Shown: positions 18,395 to 27,095, counted from the first letter of the stretch. The stretch: 50,570 nucleotides of DNA from Cardiobacteriaceae bacterium (GCA_017484165.1 JAFUTP010000063.1:1-50570); one strand, 5' to 3'. Program-made: numbers and translations. Notes: generated from the letters alone by a model not told the origin.

Positions 18395-19626
18395 AAATAA
18401 AATTATTGCTTGCCTTATTTTTAAGTTGTAGCGTTTTTGCGGAAGAAATTGCAACTGAAAATTTATCTGAATTAGTATCAAAAGTAACAAAGGAAACAGA
18501 AAAAGCATTAGCAAATGAAATGGCTGCCCAAGAAACGAAGAAGTTTGTCCAAAATATCCGTGAATTAGAGGAAGAATTAGATCTAACAGGGCAAATAAAA
18601 TTAAACAAGGATTGGGGAAAAGATGATATTCCTATGATGATGCTTGGGTTGGAAATGTTGGCAACTAGAGCTGAAACAATTCACACAAAAGAGCGGAATA
18701 ATAATAATCGAAGAGACCTAGAATATAGCTTGTTTAATGATAAAGTTATCAAAATTACGGCAATGCAATTTGATAATGAACAAAAGTTTGAGAGCTCTGT
18801 CTATTATTATTTTATTGATGATGAATTATTTGCAGCTTATATCAATAAACCACCAATTACGGAACAATATTATTTTAAGAACGGAGAGATTAGTTTTTAT
18901 AAGCCAGGAGAGGAAGGAAAAAGCATAGAAGGTGAATATAAAAATTGCAGAATTTGCTCATTAGAAGCAAAAGAATTATTAAAAAAAACAAAAAATATTG
19001 CGGTAAATCCCGATGTTGAACCGAATAAAGTTTTAGCATATTCCTACAATATTTATAAAATTAAAGATAAAATTACTTATGAATGGAAAAATATTCACCC
19101 CTTGTATGAAATGCAAGATATAACAGAGTATGAAAATCTATCTTTAACAATGAGTTATGACGGGAAAAATCAACCGCTAACTTTGTTTTATCATTTTGAA
19201 CTTCCGAGCAAAGAGGGTAAAAATGTTGAATATAGCTTTAATATTTATTTCCGTGATGGGAAAATATTATTAGTAGAAAGTTCGGTTTATAGGTTAAATA
19301 ATGAAAAGAGGGCAGAAAATAAAAAAACGCTTTATTACATTTTGAATAAAGACGGAACAATTGCTTATTACGGTGATAAGAGTGTAAATAACGATCAAAT
19401 GATTGCGGTAAATTCTGCTTATTCAAATGATGAATTTTTATCTTGGCAAAATGAAAAGAGAGGAAAAATTGGCGAGCCAGAGTATGGACTTTTGCAGTTT
19501 TCTGATATTGAGTTTTTTGTCCAAAAAGTGTTGCAAGAGGCAGAAAAATTGCGAGAACAGTCCAGTAAAAAAGATTGCTATCAGCACAAAATAAACGGAG
19601 AGATATGCATTTACTCAATACCGTAA
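18391..19626 (+). CDS. Secreted or periplasmic protein of unknown function
   Basis: 411 aa, not recognised. The N-terminus MKIKLLLALFLSCSVFA followed by EEIATEN reads as a Sec signal peptide cut after VFA; the weaker FLSC stretch could instead be a poor lipobox. The mature part is mixed, Lys/Glu-rich, with Tyr-rich beta-like segments and two Cys pairs (CRIC near the middle and two Cys close to the C-terminus). The GTG start overlaps the glgA stop (GTGA) with AAGGGGAAG upstream, implying coupled translation. Base composition is clearly more AT-rich than glgA, suggesting later acquisition. A good terminator follows. A role in glycogen metabolism is not supported beyond position. Confidence 0.85.
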   Translation: MKIKLLLALFLSCSVFAEEIATENLSELVSKVTKETEKALANEMAAQETKKFVQNIRELEEELDLTGQIKLNKDWGKDDIPMMMLGLEMLATRAETIHTKERNNNNRRDLEYSLFNDKVIKITAMQFDNEQKFESSVYYYFIDDELFAAYINKPPITEQYYFKNGEISFYKPGEEGKSIEGEYKNCRICSLEAKELLKKTKNIAVNPDVEPNKVLAYSYNIYKIKDKITYEWKNIHPLYEMQDITEYENLSLTMSYDGKNQPLTLFYHFELPSKEGKNVEYSFNIYFRDGKILLVESSVYRLNNEKRAENKKTLYYILNKDGTIAYYGDKSVNNDQMIAVNSAYSNDEFLSWQNEKRGKIGEPEYGLLQFSDIEFFVQKVLQEAEKLREQSSKKDCYQHKINGEICIYSIP

Positions 19627-19643
19627 AAATAAATTGATTTGAC

Positions 19644-19672
19644 AAAACGCGGATTTTTTTCCGCGTTTTTTT
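19644..19672 (+). terminator. Terminator after the glgA-secreted protein pair
   Basis: AAAACGCGG (19644-19652) pairs with CCGCGTTTT (19661-19669), with the T-run continuing to 19672. It lies 18 bases past the stop codon. Confidence 0.88.
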
Positions 19673-19721
19673 ATGTCTGATTTTTTTAGTTATGTCTGTT
19701 TTTTTGCGTTTTAGCGTCAAT

Positions 19722-19795
19722 AAAAAAAGCCCGCTTAAACAAAGCAGGCTAACAACCACCAAAGGAGGATATAGAGGAGATAACATCGATGATGT
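19722..19795 (-). ncRNA. Candidate small RNA with two anti-Shine-Dalgarno segments
   Basis: A 74-nt transcript is predicted on the minus strand. It starts about 7 bases after a near-consensus promoter and ends in a textbook terminator: stem AGCCTGCTT/AAGCGGGCT (one G-U pair), 5-base loop, then seven T. Its unpaired middle holds UCUCCUC and CCUCCUUU, both complementary to Shine-Dalgarno sequences, the design used by several trans-acting bacterial sRNAs that block translation. The only other reading is a plus-strand ORF whose apparent ribosome-binding sites are the complement of these same segments. No named sRNA family was recognised. Confidence 0.65.
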
Positions 19796-19801
19796 GCGGG
19801 T

Positions 19802-19829
19802 ATTATACAATTTTGTTGCAATGCGTCAA
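19802..19829 (-). promoter_or_regulatory. Promoter of the candidate small RNA
   Basis: Minus strand TTGACG (19824-19829) and perfect TATAAT (19802-19807) with a 16-base spacer. It is one of the strongest promoter matches in the window and has no minus-strand gene to serve other than the short RNA ending at 19722. Confidence 0.7.
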
Positions 19830-20146
19830 GTTTTTTGTTTTATTTTGTATTATTTTTGTTGTTATTTATGACTTTTCAATAAAATCAACGGTGTTTTTTG
19901 TAAAAATGAGCAAAAAACGCAATATTTCGTCTTTTGTTGCACTGCAACATTTTTGCGTTTTAATTATAATCGCCCTGAATTTTTCTCATTTAGAGCGTGT
20001 GGTGAATTGTCAGCTGCCGATAAAAATTTATATATTTCTTTATTATCTCAACCGTGAAAATAGTGCATTTCTTGGATTGTAGAATTTTCCGTATATCTTT
20101 TCGTTTTATTTCATTCATTTCTATTTCAAACAAAGAGGAAATAACT
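19830..20146 (+). promoter_or_regulatory. fba upstream region
   Basis: Very AT-rich gap. It holds a TATAAT (19965-19970) with a weak CTGCAA -35 at 17 bases, overlapping a small palindrome GTTGCACTGCAAC (19936-19948) that could be an operator. If used, it gives a leader of about 170 bases before fba. No other gene or repeat copy is visible. Confidence 0.4.
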
Positions 20147-21226
20147 ATGGCAAAACTGCTTGATATAGTCCGTCCAGGTGTAGTTGTGGGCGATGATGTG
20201 CAAAAGATTTTTGCGTTTGCGAAAGAAAATAAATTTGCAATTCCTGCGATGAACTGTGTCGGTTCTGATTCAATCAATGCGGCACTCGAAACCGCAGCCC
20301 GTATCCGCACGCCAATCATTGTGCAATTTTCTAATGGCGGTAGTGCGTTTTATGCAGGAAAAGGGCTCAAACCAGCAAGCGGTGCGCGTCCTGATGTTGT
20401 TGGTGCGATTGCGGCAGCACGGCATTGCCACGCGGTAGCCGAAGAATACGGAATTCCTGTAATTGTGCATACCGACCACGCTGCGAAAAAATTGCTTCCT
20501 TGGGTAGATGGAATGCTTGAAGCAAACGAACGGCATTTCGAACATACGGGCAAACCGCTTTTTTCTTCTCATATGATTGATTTATCGGCTGAACCGATGG
20601 AGGAAAATCTCGCGACTTGCCGTAAATATCTCGAAAGAATGAGCAAAATCGGTATTACTTTGGAAATTGAAATCGGGGTTACAGGCGGTGAAGAAGACGG
20701 TGTAGATAACACGGGAGTTGATAACGCACGGCTTTATACGCAACCGTCTGATGTTTTATATGTCTATGACCAACTTTCTCCGATTTCGAACCGCTTTACG
20801 GTTGCAGCAGCCTTTGGAAATGTACACGGAGTTTATAAGCCTGGCAATGTGAAATTAACTCCGTCGATTTTGGGTCGTTCTCAGGAATTTGTTGCCAAAG
20901 AACGCGGTTTGTCGGCAAATCCATTGGATTTGGTTTTCCATGGCGGTTCAGGTTCTAGCCGTGAAGAAATCCGTGAGGCAATTTCTTACGGTGTAGTCAA
21001 AATGAATATTGATACCGATACGCAATGGGCAGCTTGGGAAGGTATTTTGAAGTTCTACAACGAGAAAAAAGATTATTTGCAAGGACAACTTGGAAATCCA
21101 GAAGGCGAAGATGCTCCAAATAAAAAATATTACGACCCAAGAGTTTGGTTGCGCAAAATGGAAGAGGGAATTTCTACACGGCTGGAACAAGCATTCGATG
21201 ATTTGAATTGTCGTGATGTTCTGTAA
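20147..21226 (+). CDS. fbaA: Class II fructose-1,6-bisphosphate aldolase
   Basis: Zinc-dependent aldolase that splits or forms fructose-1,6-bisphosphate in glycolysis and gluconeogenesis. It has 359 aa, the length of the E. coli FbaA class. The catalytic Asp and zinc His are D110 and H111 in HTDHAAKKLLPW. Other signatures are EIEIGVTGGEEDGVDN, AAFGNVHGVYKPGNV, FHGGSGSSREEIREA and VKMNIDTDTQWA. The start MAKLLDIVRPGVV has AGAGGA eight bases upstream; an in-frame upstream ATG at 20054 has no such signal. It supplies hexose phosphate to the neighbouring glycogen genes but is a separate transcript. Confidence 0.98.
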   Translation: MAKLLDIVRPGVVVGDDVQKIFAFAKENKFAIPAMNCVGSDSINAALETAARIRTPIIVQFSNGGSAFYAGKGLKPASGARPDVVGAIAAARHCHAVAEEYGIPVIVHTDHAAKKLLPWVDGMLEANERHFEHTGKPLFSSHMIDLSAEPMEENLATCRKYLERMSKIGITLEIEIGVTGGEEDGVDNTGVDNARLYTQPSDVLYVYDQLSPISNRFTVAAAFGNVHGVYKPGNVKLTPSILGRSQEFVAKERGLSANPLDLVFHGGSGSSREEIREAISYGVVKMNIDTDTQWAAWEGILKFYNEKKDYLQGQLGNPEGEDAPNKKYYDPRVWLRKMEEGISTRLEQAFDDLNCRDVL

Positions 21227-21235
21227 TTATTTATT

Positions 21236-21353
21236 GGGTGCATCTAAATTTAGGTTTAGTTCTCTTTTACCATCGTCATCCTGAACGCAGTGAAGGATCT
21301 GCCAAGAAGAGATTCGCCTACGGCTCAAAATGACGAATTGCGTAGATACGCCC
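21236..21353 (-). mobile_element. MITE-like element, copy F
   Basis: Reverse-oriented 118-bp copy, from GGGTGCATCTAAATTTAGG to TAGATACGCCC, flanked by TATT (21232-21235) and TAAT (21354-21357), a 3 of 4 match. It begins 9 bases after the fba stop codon and lies between fba and its probable terminator. Confidence 0.8.
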
Positions 21354-21367
21354 TAATTGTTAATTGA

Positions 21368-21397
21368 AAAACCACAGTTACGGCTGTGGTTTTTTTA
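21368..21397 (+). terminator. Terminator of fba, displaced by copy F
   Basis: ACCACAG (21372-21378) pairs with CTGTGGT (21385-21391), with A-run before and seven T after. It would work in both directions. The repeat element separates it from fba. Confidence 0.8.
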
Positions 21398-21471
21398 TGC
21401 CTTGCGGTAAAAATGCAACAGAAAATAACGGAAAAATTAACGGTTTTTATGTTTGACTTTGGAAAAATATG

Positions 21472-21540
21472 TATAATCTGCCGCCGTAATGTTTGCGATA
21501 TTAAGCAAGGTTAATATCTACCGCGTTAATATTGCTTGCG
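21472..21540 (+). promoter_or_regulatory. aceA promoter region with a candidate operator
   Basis: A TATAAT box (21472-21477) gives a start near 21484, though no good -35 is found at standard spacing. Just downstream is a perfect dyad GATATTAA-GCAAGG-TTAATATC (21497-21518), and a third TTAATAT lies 15 bases further (21526-21532). A repressor bound here would block early transcription, as expected for a catabolic gene such as isocitrate lyase. Confidence 0.5.
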
Positions 21541-21577
21541 TTACTTTTTCACCATTTCTGATATATAGGATTTAACA

Positions 21578-23161
21578 ATGACTACATTGAAATACAGCGA
21601 AGCTATCAAAGATGCTTCAAAAGCAATTGGTAATTACAACCCAGAATTTGCTGCTCGTATGCGTTTGCAAAACCGTTTCAAAACGGGTTTGGACATTGCC
21701 AAATACACCGCAGGCATTATGCGTCGTGATATGGCTGCATACGATAAAGACACTTCCAAATACACTCAATCTTTGGGTTGCTGGCACGGTTTTGTCGCTC
21801 AACAAAAATTGATTTCAATTAAAAAACATTTCAAATCAACCGAACGCCGTTATTTATACTTGTCTGGCTGGATGGTTGCAGGCACTCGTTCTAAATTCGG
21901 TCCTTTGCCTGACCAATCTATGCACGAAAAAACCGTTGTGGCTGATTTGATTGAAGAAATTTACACTTTCTTGAAACAAGCAGACGCTCGTGAATTAGAC
22001 TTGTTATTCACCGCTTTGGATAAAGCACGCGAAGCTGGCGATAAAGCACAAGAACAAGAAATCTTGTCGCAAATCGACAACTTCCAAACTCATATCGTGC
22101 CAATCATTGCGGATATTGACGCTGGTTTCGGTAATGTGGAAGCTACATACTTACTCGCTAAAAAAATGATTGAAGCAGGTGCGTGTGCAATCCAAATCGA
22201 AAACCAAGTAGCAGACGAAAAACAATGCGGACACCAAGACGGTAAAGTAACCATTCCGCATGACGACTTCATCGCTAAAATCAATGCAGTGCGTTACGCA
22301 TTCTTGGAATTGGGCGTTGATGACGGCGTAATCGTTGCTCGCACTGACTCTTTGGGTGCAGGCTTAACCAAACAAATCGCCGTATCAAGCAAAGAAGGCG
22401 ACATTGGCGATCGTTACAACAGTTTCTTGGACGGCGAAGAAGTTACCGATTTATCACAAATTAAATCAGGTGATGTTGTGGTTAAAACCGCAGGCAAAAT
22501 CATTCGCCCAACCAAATTGCAAAGTGGCTTGTTCCAATTCAAAAAAGGCTCTGGCGTTGACCGCGTGGTTATGGACTGTATCCACTCCTTACAAAACGGT
22601 GCTGACTTATTGTGGATTGAAACCGAAAAACCACATGTAGAACAAATCGCAGGTATGATGGATCAAATCCGCAAAGTTATTCCTAACGCTAAATTAGTGT
22701 ATAACAACAGCCCATCATTCAACTGGACTTTGAACTTCCGCAAACAAGTGTTTGAAGAATGGAAAGCCGCAGGTAAAGATGTTTCTCAATACGATGAAAC
22801 CAAACTGATGAGTGCAGAATATGACGATTCCGAATTGTCGAAAGCCGCTGATGAGAAAATCCGCACTTTCCAAAAAGATGCGTCCGCTCGTGCAGGTATT
22901 TTCCACCACTTGATTACCTTGCCGACTTACCACACTGCCGCATTATCCACAGACGACTTGGCAAAAGGCTACTTCGGCGATTTGGGTATGTTAGCGTATG
23001 TAGCAGGTGTTCAACGCCGCGAAATCCGCAACGGCTTGGCAACTGTTAAACACCAAAACATGGCAGGTTCAGACATTGGTGATCACCACAAAGAATACTT
23101 TGCAGGCGAAGCCGCTCTGAAAGCCGCTGGTAAAGACAACACCTCTCATCAATTTGACTGA
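21578..23161 (+). CDS. aceA: Isocitrate lyase AceA
   Basis: Cleaves isocitrate into glyoxylate and succinate, the first step of the glyoxylate shunt needed for growth on acetate or fatty acids. It has 527 aa, matching the longer isocitrate lyase class of Pseudomonas and Acinetobacter rather than the 430-aa E. coli type. The catalytic Cys is C217 in DEKQCGHQDGK. Other motifs are IADIDAGFGN, VARTDSLGAGLTK, NNSPSFNWTLNF and the C-terminal HQNMAGSDIGDHHKEYF. Codon choice looks more biased toward CAA, TTG and GGC than in the neighbours, consistent with high expression or transfer. No malate synthase gene is nearby. A palindromic operator candidate precedes it and a terminator follows. Confidence 0.98.
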   Translation: MTTLKYSEAIKDASKAIGNYNPEFAARMRLQNRFKTGLDIAKYTAGIMRRDMAAYDKDTSKYTQSLGCWHGFVAQQKLISIKKHFKSTERRYLYLSGWMVAGTRSKFGPLPDQSMHEKTVVADLIEEIYTFLKQADARELDLLFTALDKAREAGDKAQEQEILSQIDNFQTHIVPIIADIDAGFGNVEATYLLAKKMIEAGACAIQIENQVADEKQCGHQDGKVTIPHDDFIAKINAVRYAFLELGVDDGVIVARTDSLGAGLTKQIAVSSKEGDIGDRYNSFLDGEEVTDLSQIKSGDVVVKTAGKIIRPTKLQSGLFQFKKGSGVDRVVMDCIHSLQNGADLLWIETEKPHVEQIAGMMDQIRKVIPNAKLVYNNSPSFNWTLNFRKQVFEEWKAAGKDVSQYDETKLMSAEYDDSELSKAADEKIRTFQKDASARAGIFHHLITLPTYHTAALSTDDLAKGYFGDLGMLAYVAGVQRREIRNGLATVKHQNMAGSDIGDHHKEYFAGEAALKAAGKDNTSHQFD

Positions 23162-23183
23162 TTGTTGAAGTTATCTGAAATTG

Positions 23184-23214
23184 AAAACGCTCTCTGCAAA
23201 GAGGGCGTTTTTTT
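23184..23214 (+). terminator. Terminator after aceA
   Basis: AAAACGCTCTCT pairs with AGAGGGCGTTTT (one G-U pair, 4-base loop), followed by further T. It starts 23 bases past the stop. Confidence 0.88.
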
Positions 23215-23237
23215 ATGCTGTTTTTTTGCTGAATTTT

Positions 23238-23711
23238 TTAAGGCATAAAATGTCTGATGCTTTTAGGCAGAAGTTCGTCCGTATTTCCTTTAAGTTTTAT
23301 GACTTCGCGGAGAATTTCCGATGAAATTGCGTATGTGTTTCCGTAACTTTGTAAATAAATAGTTTCGAATTCTTCATACATTATTTGATTTACTCCTGCG
23401 ATTCGTCTTTCATATTCAAAATCTCGTATGTCGCGTAGTCCGCGAATGACGATATTTGTTTCTAATTTGCGGCATAAATCAACTAACAATCCGTCGAATG
23501 TGATAACCGTAAATTTATTTTTATCTAATATTTCCGCGGCGGTTAATTCCAGCATGTTTTGCCGTTCTTCAAGTGAAAAAAGTGTTTTTTTGTGATGTGC
23601 TTGTGCAACGGCGAGATATAAAAAATTGCTGAATTTTCCTGCGCGGCGGATTAAGTCCTGATGCCCGACGGTGGGTGGGTCGAATGTTCCAGGAAAAATT
23701 GCTTTTTGCAT
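23238..23711 (-). CDS. coaD: Phosphopantetheine adenylyltransferase CoaD
   Basis: Fourth step of coenzyme A synthesis: joins 4'-phosphopantetheine with ATP to give dephospho-CoA. It has 157 aa, standard length. The nucleotidyltransferase motif GTFDPPTVGHQDLIRRA is at the N-terminus, with RGLRDIRDFEYERR and the C-terminal ISSEILREVIKLKGN also typical. The start MQKAIFPGTFDPP has AAAGG seven bases upstream. It follows the symporter gene after a terminator, so it is probably transcribed separately. Confidence 0.97.
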   Translation of the reverse strand: MQKAIFPGTFDPPTVGHQDLIRRAGKFSNFLYLAVAQAHHKKTLFSLEERQNMLELTAAEILDKNKFTVITFDGLLVDLCRKLETNIVIRGLRDIRDFEYERRIAGVNQIMYEEFETIYLQSYGNTYAISSEILREVIKLKGNTDELLPKSIRHFMP

Positions 23712-23740
23712 GTTGCTACCTTTAATGCTACAAATTAAAA

Positions 23741-23759
23741 AGGAGCGGTATGCGCTCCT
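23741..23759 (-). terminator. Terminator of the alanine/glycine symporter gene
   Basis: AGGAGCG (23741-23747) pairs with CGCTCCT (23753-23759). On the minus strand it is followed by TTTTTAATTTG. It lies between the symporter stop (23775) and the coaD start. Confidence 0.75.
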
Positions 23760-23774
23760 CAAAATCATAATAAT

Positions 23775-25133
23775 TTAATACAACTCACCACTTCTACGCC
23801 GTTTGACGAAATCTTTTGTTTCGCGTGCTACGACATTTGATAGTAGAAGTAATGCAATTAAGTTCGGTATTGCCATTAGACCGTTAAAAATATCGGCTAA
23901 ATTCCAAACTAAATCAAGGCTTAAAACCGCTCCTGCCATAACCGTGAGGGTATAAATAATGCGGTAAGGAAGGACTGCTTTTTCGCCGAGCAGATATCCT
24001 GCGCATTTTTCTCCGTAATAGCACCAACCGAGAATGGTTGAGTAAGCGAAAAATATTAAGCCGAAAGCGACGATATAACCGCCTGGACCTGGCATTAAGT
24101 TGTTGAAATATGCGGTGGTTAAAGCTGCACCTTTTAATTCTCCGAAAGAGTTGTCAGCTGAAATGTAACCGATAACCAGCACCAGACCCGTGATTGAGCA
24201 AACAACGATGGTGTCGAGGAAAGTGCCCGTCATTGAAACCAGTGCTTGGCGGACGGGGTGATCAGTTTTTGCCGCCGCTGCTGCAATCGGTGCTGAACCT
24301 AAACCAGCTTCGTTGGAAAATAATCCGCGGGCGACACCGTAACGCACGGCAGTTCCCAAAACCGCGCCTTCAACCGCTTGTCCCGTAAAAGCATCATTGA
24401 TAATTAGCATAAATGCTTGACCGACTAATTCCAGATGTAGCGAGATAATTATTATTCCTCCGACGACATAAAAAATCGCCATTAGTGGCACTATTATTGA
24501 AGCAGCGCGAGCGATGGATTTAATTCCGCCCAAGACGACGATTGCGGTTAAAGCGGTAAGCACTGCACCGCAGATTGTCGTATTTACATTGAAACTTTGT
24601 TCAACCGCGCTTGCCACCGCATTTGCCTGCACAGAAGAACCGATACCGAAACTTGCTAGCGTTCCGAATAGCGCGAACAAAATCGCGAGCCATTTCCAAT
24701 TTTTGCCGAGCCCGTTTTCAATGTAATACATCGGACCGCCTGACATTTCGTTTTTGCTGTTAGTGATGCGGTATTTCACTGCGAGCAAGCATTCGGCATA
24801 TTTTGTTGCCATACCGACTAGTGCCGTTATCCACATCCAAAATACCGCGCCAGGTCCGCCTAAAACTACGGCGGTTGCAACGCCTGCGATATTCCCCGTG
24901 CCGATTGTGGCAGAAAGGGCGGTCATTAGTGCTGCAAAATGCGAGACATCTCCTTCGTGATTATGTTTATTGTGGGAGATAAAAGTTTGTTTAAGGGCAA
25001 AAGGAAGAGCGTGAAATTGTAAAAATAAAAGGCGAAAGGTTAAAAAAATTCCCGTTCCGACTAGCAAAATTAGAAGCGGTGGTCCCCAAATAAATGAACT
25101 AATATCTGAAAGTGTTTTATTAACTTGTTCCAT
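23775..25133 (-). CDS. Sodium:alanine/glycine symporter (AGCS family)
   Basis: Inner-membrane secondary transporter, 452 aa, with about ten or more hydrophobic segments. The AGCS signature GGPGAVFWMWITALVGMATK is near residue 90, with NSKNEMSGGPMYYIENGLG and GLFSNEAGLGSAPIAAAAAK following. Members import alanine or glycine with Na+; the exact substrate cannot be read. It has its own promoter upstream and a terminator after. Not clearly linked in function to coaD or to the ammonium genes, though import of amino-nitrogen would fit beside glnK-amtB. Confidence 0.93.
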   Translation of the reverse strand: MEQVNKTLSDISSFIWGPPLLILLVGTGIFLTFRLLFLQFHALPFALKQTFISHNKHNHEGDVSHFAALMTALSATIGTGNIAGVATAVVLGGPGAVFWMWITALVGMATKYAECLLAVKYRITNSKNEMSGGPMYYIENGLGKNWKWLAILFALFGTLASFGIGSSVQANAVASAVEQSFNVNTTICGAVLTALTAIVVLGGIKSIARAASIIVPLMAIFYVVGGIIIISLHLELVGQAFMLIINDAFTGQAVEGAVLGTAVRYGVARGLFSNEAGLGSAPIAAAAAKTDHPVRQALVSMTGTFLDTIVVCSITGLVLVIGYISADNSFGELKGAALTTAYFNNLMPGPGGYIVAFGLIFFAYSTILGWCYYGEKCAGYLLGEKAVLPYRIIYTLTVMAGAVLSLDLVWNLADIFNGLMAIPNLIALLLLSNVVARETKDFVKRRRSGELY

Positions 25134-25185
25134 TCTTGATAACTCTATTGCTGGTAAAGAAAAATATTTAATTTAGATGAAAATA

Positions 25186-25214
25186 ATTATAGCATTGAGT
25201 TGATTTTTAATCAA
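25186..25214 (-). promoter_or_regulatory. Promoter of the symporter gene
   Basis: Minus strand TTGATT (25209-25214), 17-base spacer, TATAAT (25186-25191) with an upstream TG (extended -10). The leader is about 45 bases. Confidence 0.7.
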
Positions 25215-25230
25215 AAAATAATAGATAAAT

Positions 25231-25255
25231 AAAAGCGAAGATAAATTCCGCTTTT
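25231..25255 (-). terminator. Probable terminator after amtB
   Basis: AAAAGCG (25231-25237) and CGCTTTT (25249-25255) form a short stem, with T-rich sequence on both sides. It lies 12 bases past the amtB stop. Confidence 0.55.
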
Positions 25256-25266
25256 ATTTTTTTGAG

Positions 25267-26514
25267 TTAAATTTTTACAAATTCTGGATAAGCTTCTATT
25301 CCGCATTCGTGAATGTCAATTCCATCGTGTTCGACAAAATCTTCCACTCGAATTCCAACAGTTTTTTTCAAAATAAACAAGACAATAAAGCTGGAAATAA
25401 ATACGAAAGTAAAAATAGTAAATATTCCGATAATTTGAGCAAGTAATTTATTCTCTTGGGTGAATATAACAGCTATCAATCCCCAAATTGCACAAGTGCC
25501 GTGCACAGATATTGCTCCAACTGGGTCATCAAGCTTTAATTTATCTAAACACAATACTGAAAATACCACCAAAAGCCCAGCAATTAAACCGATAAACATC
25601 GCTTGTAATAATGTTGGACTGTCTGGGTTTGCGGTAATTGCAACAAGACCAGCCAAAATGCCGTTACAAAGCATTGTGAAGTCTATTTTTTTAATTATTG
25701 TCTTAGCGGTAATGCTGGCAGAAATTCCAGCAGCTGCCGCGGAAATTGTGGTGTTGCAAAATACTTTTGCGACGGTATTTGCGTCTGTAAGGGTTGAAGT
25801 TATCAATTGAGAACCGCCGTTAAATCCTAACCAGCCAAGCCATAAAATCCAAGTGCCAAGCGCAACTAACGGCATATTTGCACCTACTATGGCATTTATT
25901 TTCCCTTGTTGTGAATATTTTCCCTGTCTTGGTCCAAGCAATAAAACTGCTGCTAATGCAGCACTAGCACCACATAAATGTACTACTCCAGAACCAGCAT
26001 AATCGATAAATCCGAGTTTATCTAAAAAGCCTCCTCCCCACTTCCAATAGCCTTGCACGGGATAAATAAAACTGGTCATAATTATTGCGAAGATAAAAAA
26101 GCTCCAAAGTTTCATTCTTTCAGCAATTGCACCTGAAACTACGCTCATTGCGGTCGCGACAAAGACTATTTGAAAGAAAAAGAAGCTTAATTTGGAATAA
26201 GAATTAGATTTGTCTGTATTAGTTAAATCAGCTAATTGAGTATCTTGGATTGAAAGTTCAAAGTTAAAACTTGGAAGGAATGAATTAAGCGGATTTTTAC
26301 CATATTGAAGACTATATCCGAATAAAAAATAACAAATAGTTGCGATACAGAATAAACCGATATTTTTTGTCAAAATTTCCGTTGTATTTTTTGCCCGAAC
26401 CATTCCAGATTCCAGCATAGTAAATCCTGCCGCCATCCAAAAAACTAGCGCTCCTGTAAGCAGTAAATATAAACTGTCAAGACAGTATTTAAGTTCAATA
26501 ATTTCGGTGTTCAT
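25267..26514 (-). CDS. amtB: Ammonium transporter AmtB
   Basis: Trimeric inner-membrane ammonium channel of the Amt/Mep/Rh family. It has 415 aa and about 11 membrane segments. The pore histidine pair can be placed: the first in GSGVVHLCGASAAL and the second in AISVHGTCAIWGL. N-terminal WMAAGFTMLESGMVRAKNT and IYPVQGYWKWGGG are family signatures. There is no obvious cleavable signal peptide. It follows glnK by 65 bases, the usual operon, and GlnK is expected to plug the channel when nitrogen is ample. Confidence 0.97.
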   Translation of the reverse strand: MNTEIIELKYCLDSLYLLLTGALVFWMAAGFTMLESGMVRAKNTTEILTKNIGLFCIATICYFLFGYSLQYGKNPLNSFLPSFNFELSIQDTQLADLTNTDKSNSYSKLSFFFFQIVFVATAMSVVSGAIAERMKLWSFFIFAIIMTSFIYPVQGYWKWGGGFLDKLGFIDYAGSGVVHLCGASAALAAVLLLGPRQGKYSQQGKINAIVGANMPLVALGTWILWLGWLGFNGGSQLITSTLTDANTVAKVFCNTTISAAAAGISASITAKTIIKKIDFTMLCNGILAGLVAITANPDSPTLLQAMFIGLIAGLLVVFSVLCLDKLKLDDPVGAISVHGTCAIWGLIAVIFTQENKLLAQIIGIFTIFTFVFISSFIVLFILKKTVGIRVEDFVEHDGIDIHECGIEAYPEFVKI

Positions 26515-26579
26515 AACTCAAAATCCATATAACGGTATAAAAAAAATCATCTAATAGATGTAATGAATCATTGCAAGAG

Positions 26580-26945
<366 letters not shown>

Positions 26946-26979
26946 TTATTTATGTTTTGTTGATGCCAAGGATTTTTTC

Positions 26980-27046
26980 TTTATAAATCAATGAGGTATG
27001 TGAGCAAGATTGGACTAAATTGCACAAAAATAAAGCAAATTTGTGC
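26980..27046 (-). promoter_or_regulatory. glnK-amtB promoter and upstream inverted repeat
   Basis: Minus strand TTGCTC (27002-27007), 16-base spacer, TATAAA (26980-26985). Further upstream GCACAAA (27022-27028) and TTTGTGC (27040-27046) form a dyad with an 11-base centre. It resembles an NtrC-type half-site pair (GCAC/GTGC) but with wider spacing, so the protein that binds is uncertain. Confidence 0.45.
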
Positions 27047-27072
27047 TAATTTGGTGAGATTTAGACAAATAA

Positions 27073-27095
27073 AAAACGGTAAAAATTACCGTTTT
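27073..27095 (-). terminator. Terminator after clpS
   Basis: AAAACGGTAA (27073-27082) and TTACCGTTTT (27086-27095) form a perfect 10-bp stem with a 3-base loop. On the minus strand a T-run (TTTATTTG) follows. It closes the hom-clpS transcript. Confidence 0.8.

Noticed and set aside
19789-20082. Plus-strand 97-codon ORF with apparent strong ribosome-binding sites (AAAGGAGG and GAGGAGA)
   Set aside because: The AG-rich sites are the complement of the CU-rich part of the candidate small RNA. The peptide is low-complexity and hydrophobic without family likeness, and promoter plus terminator both point to the minus strand.
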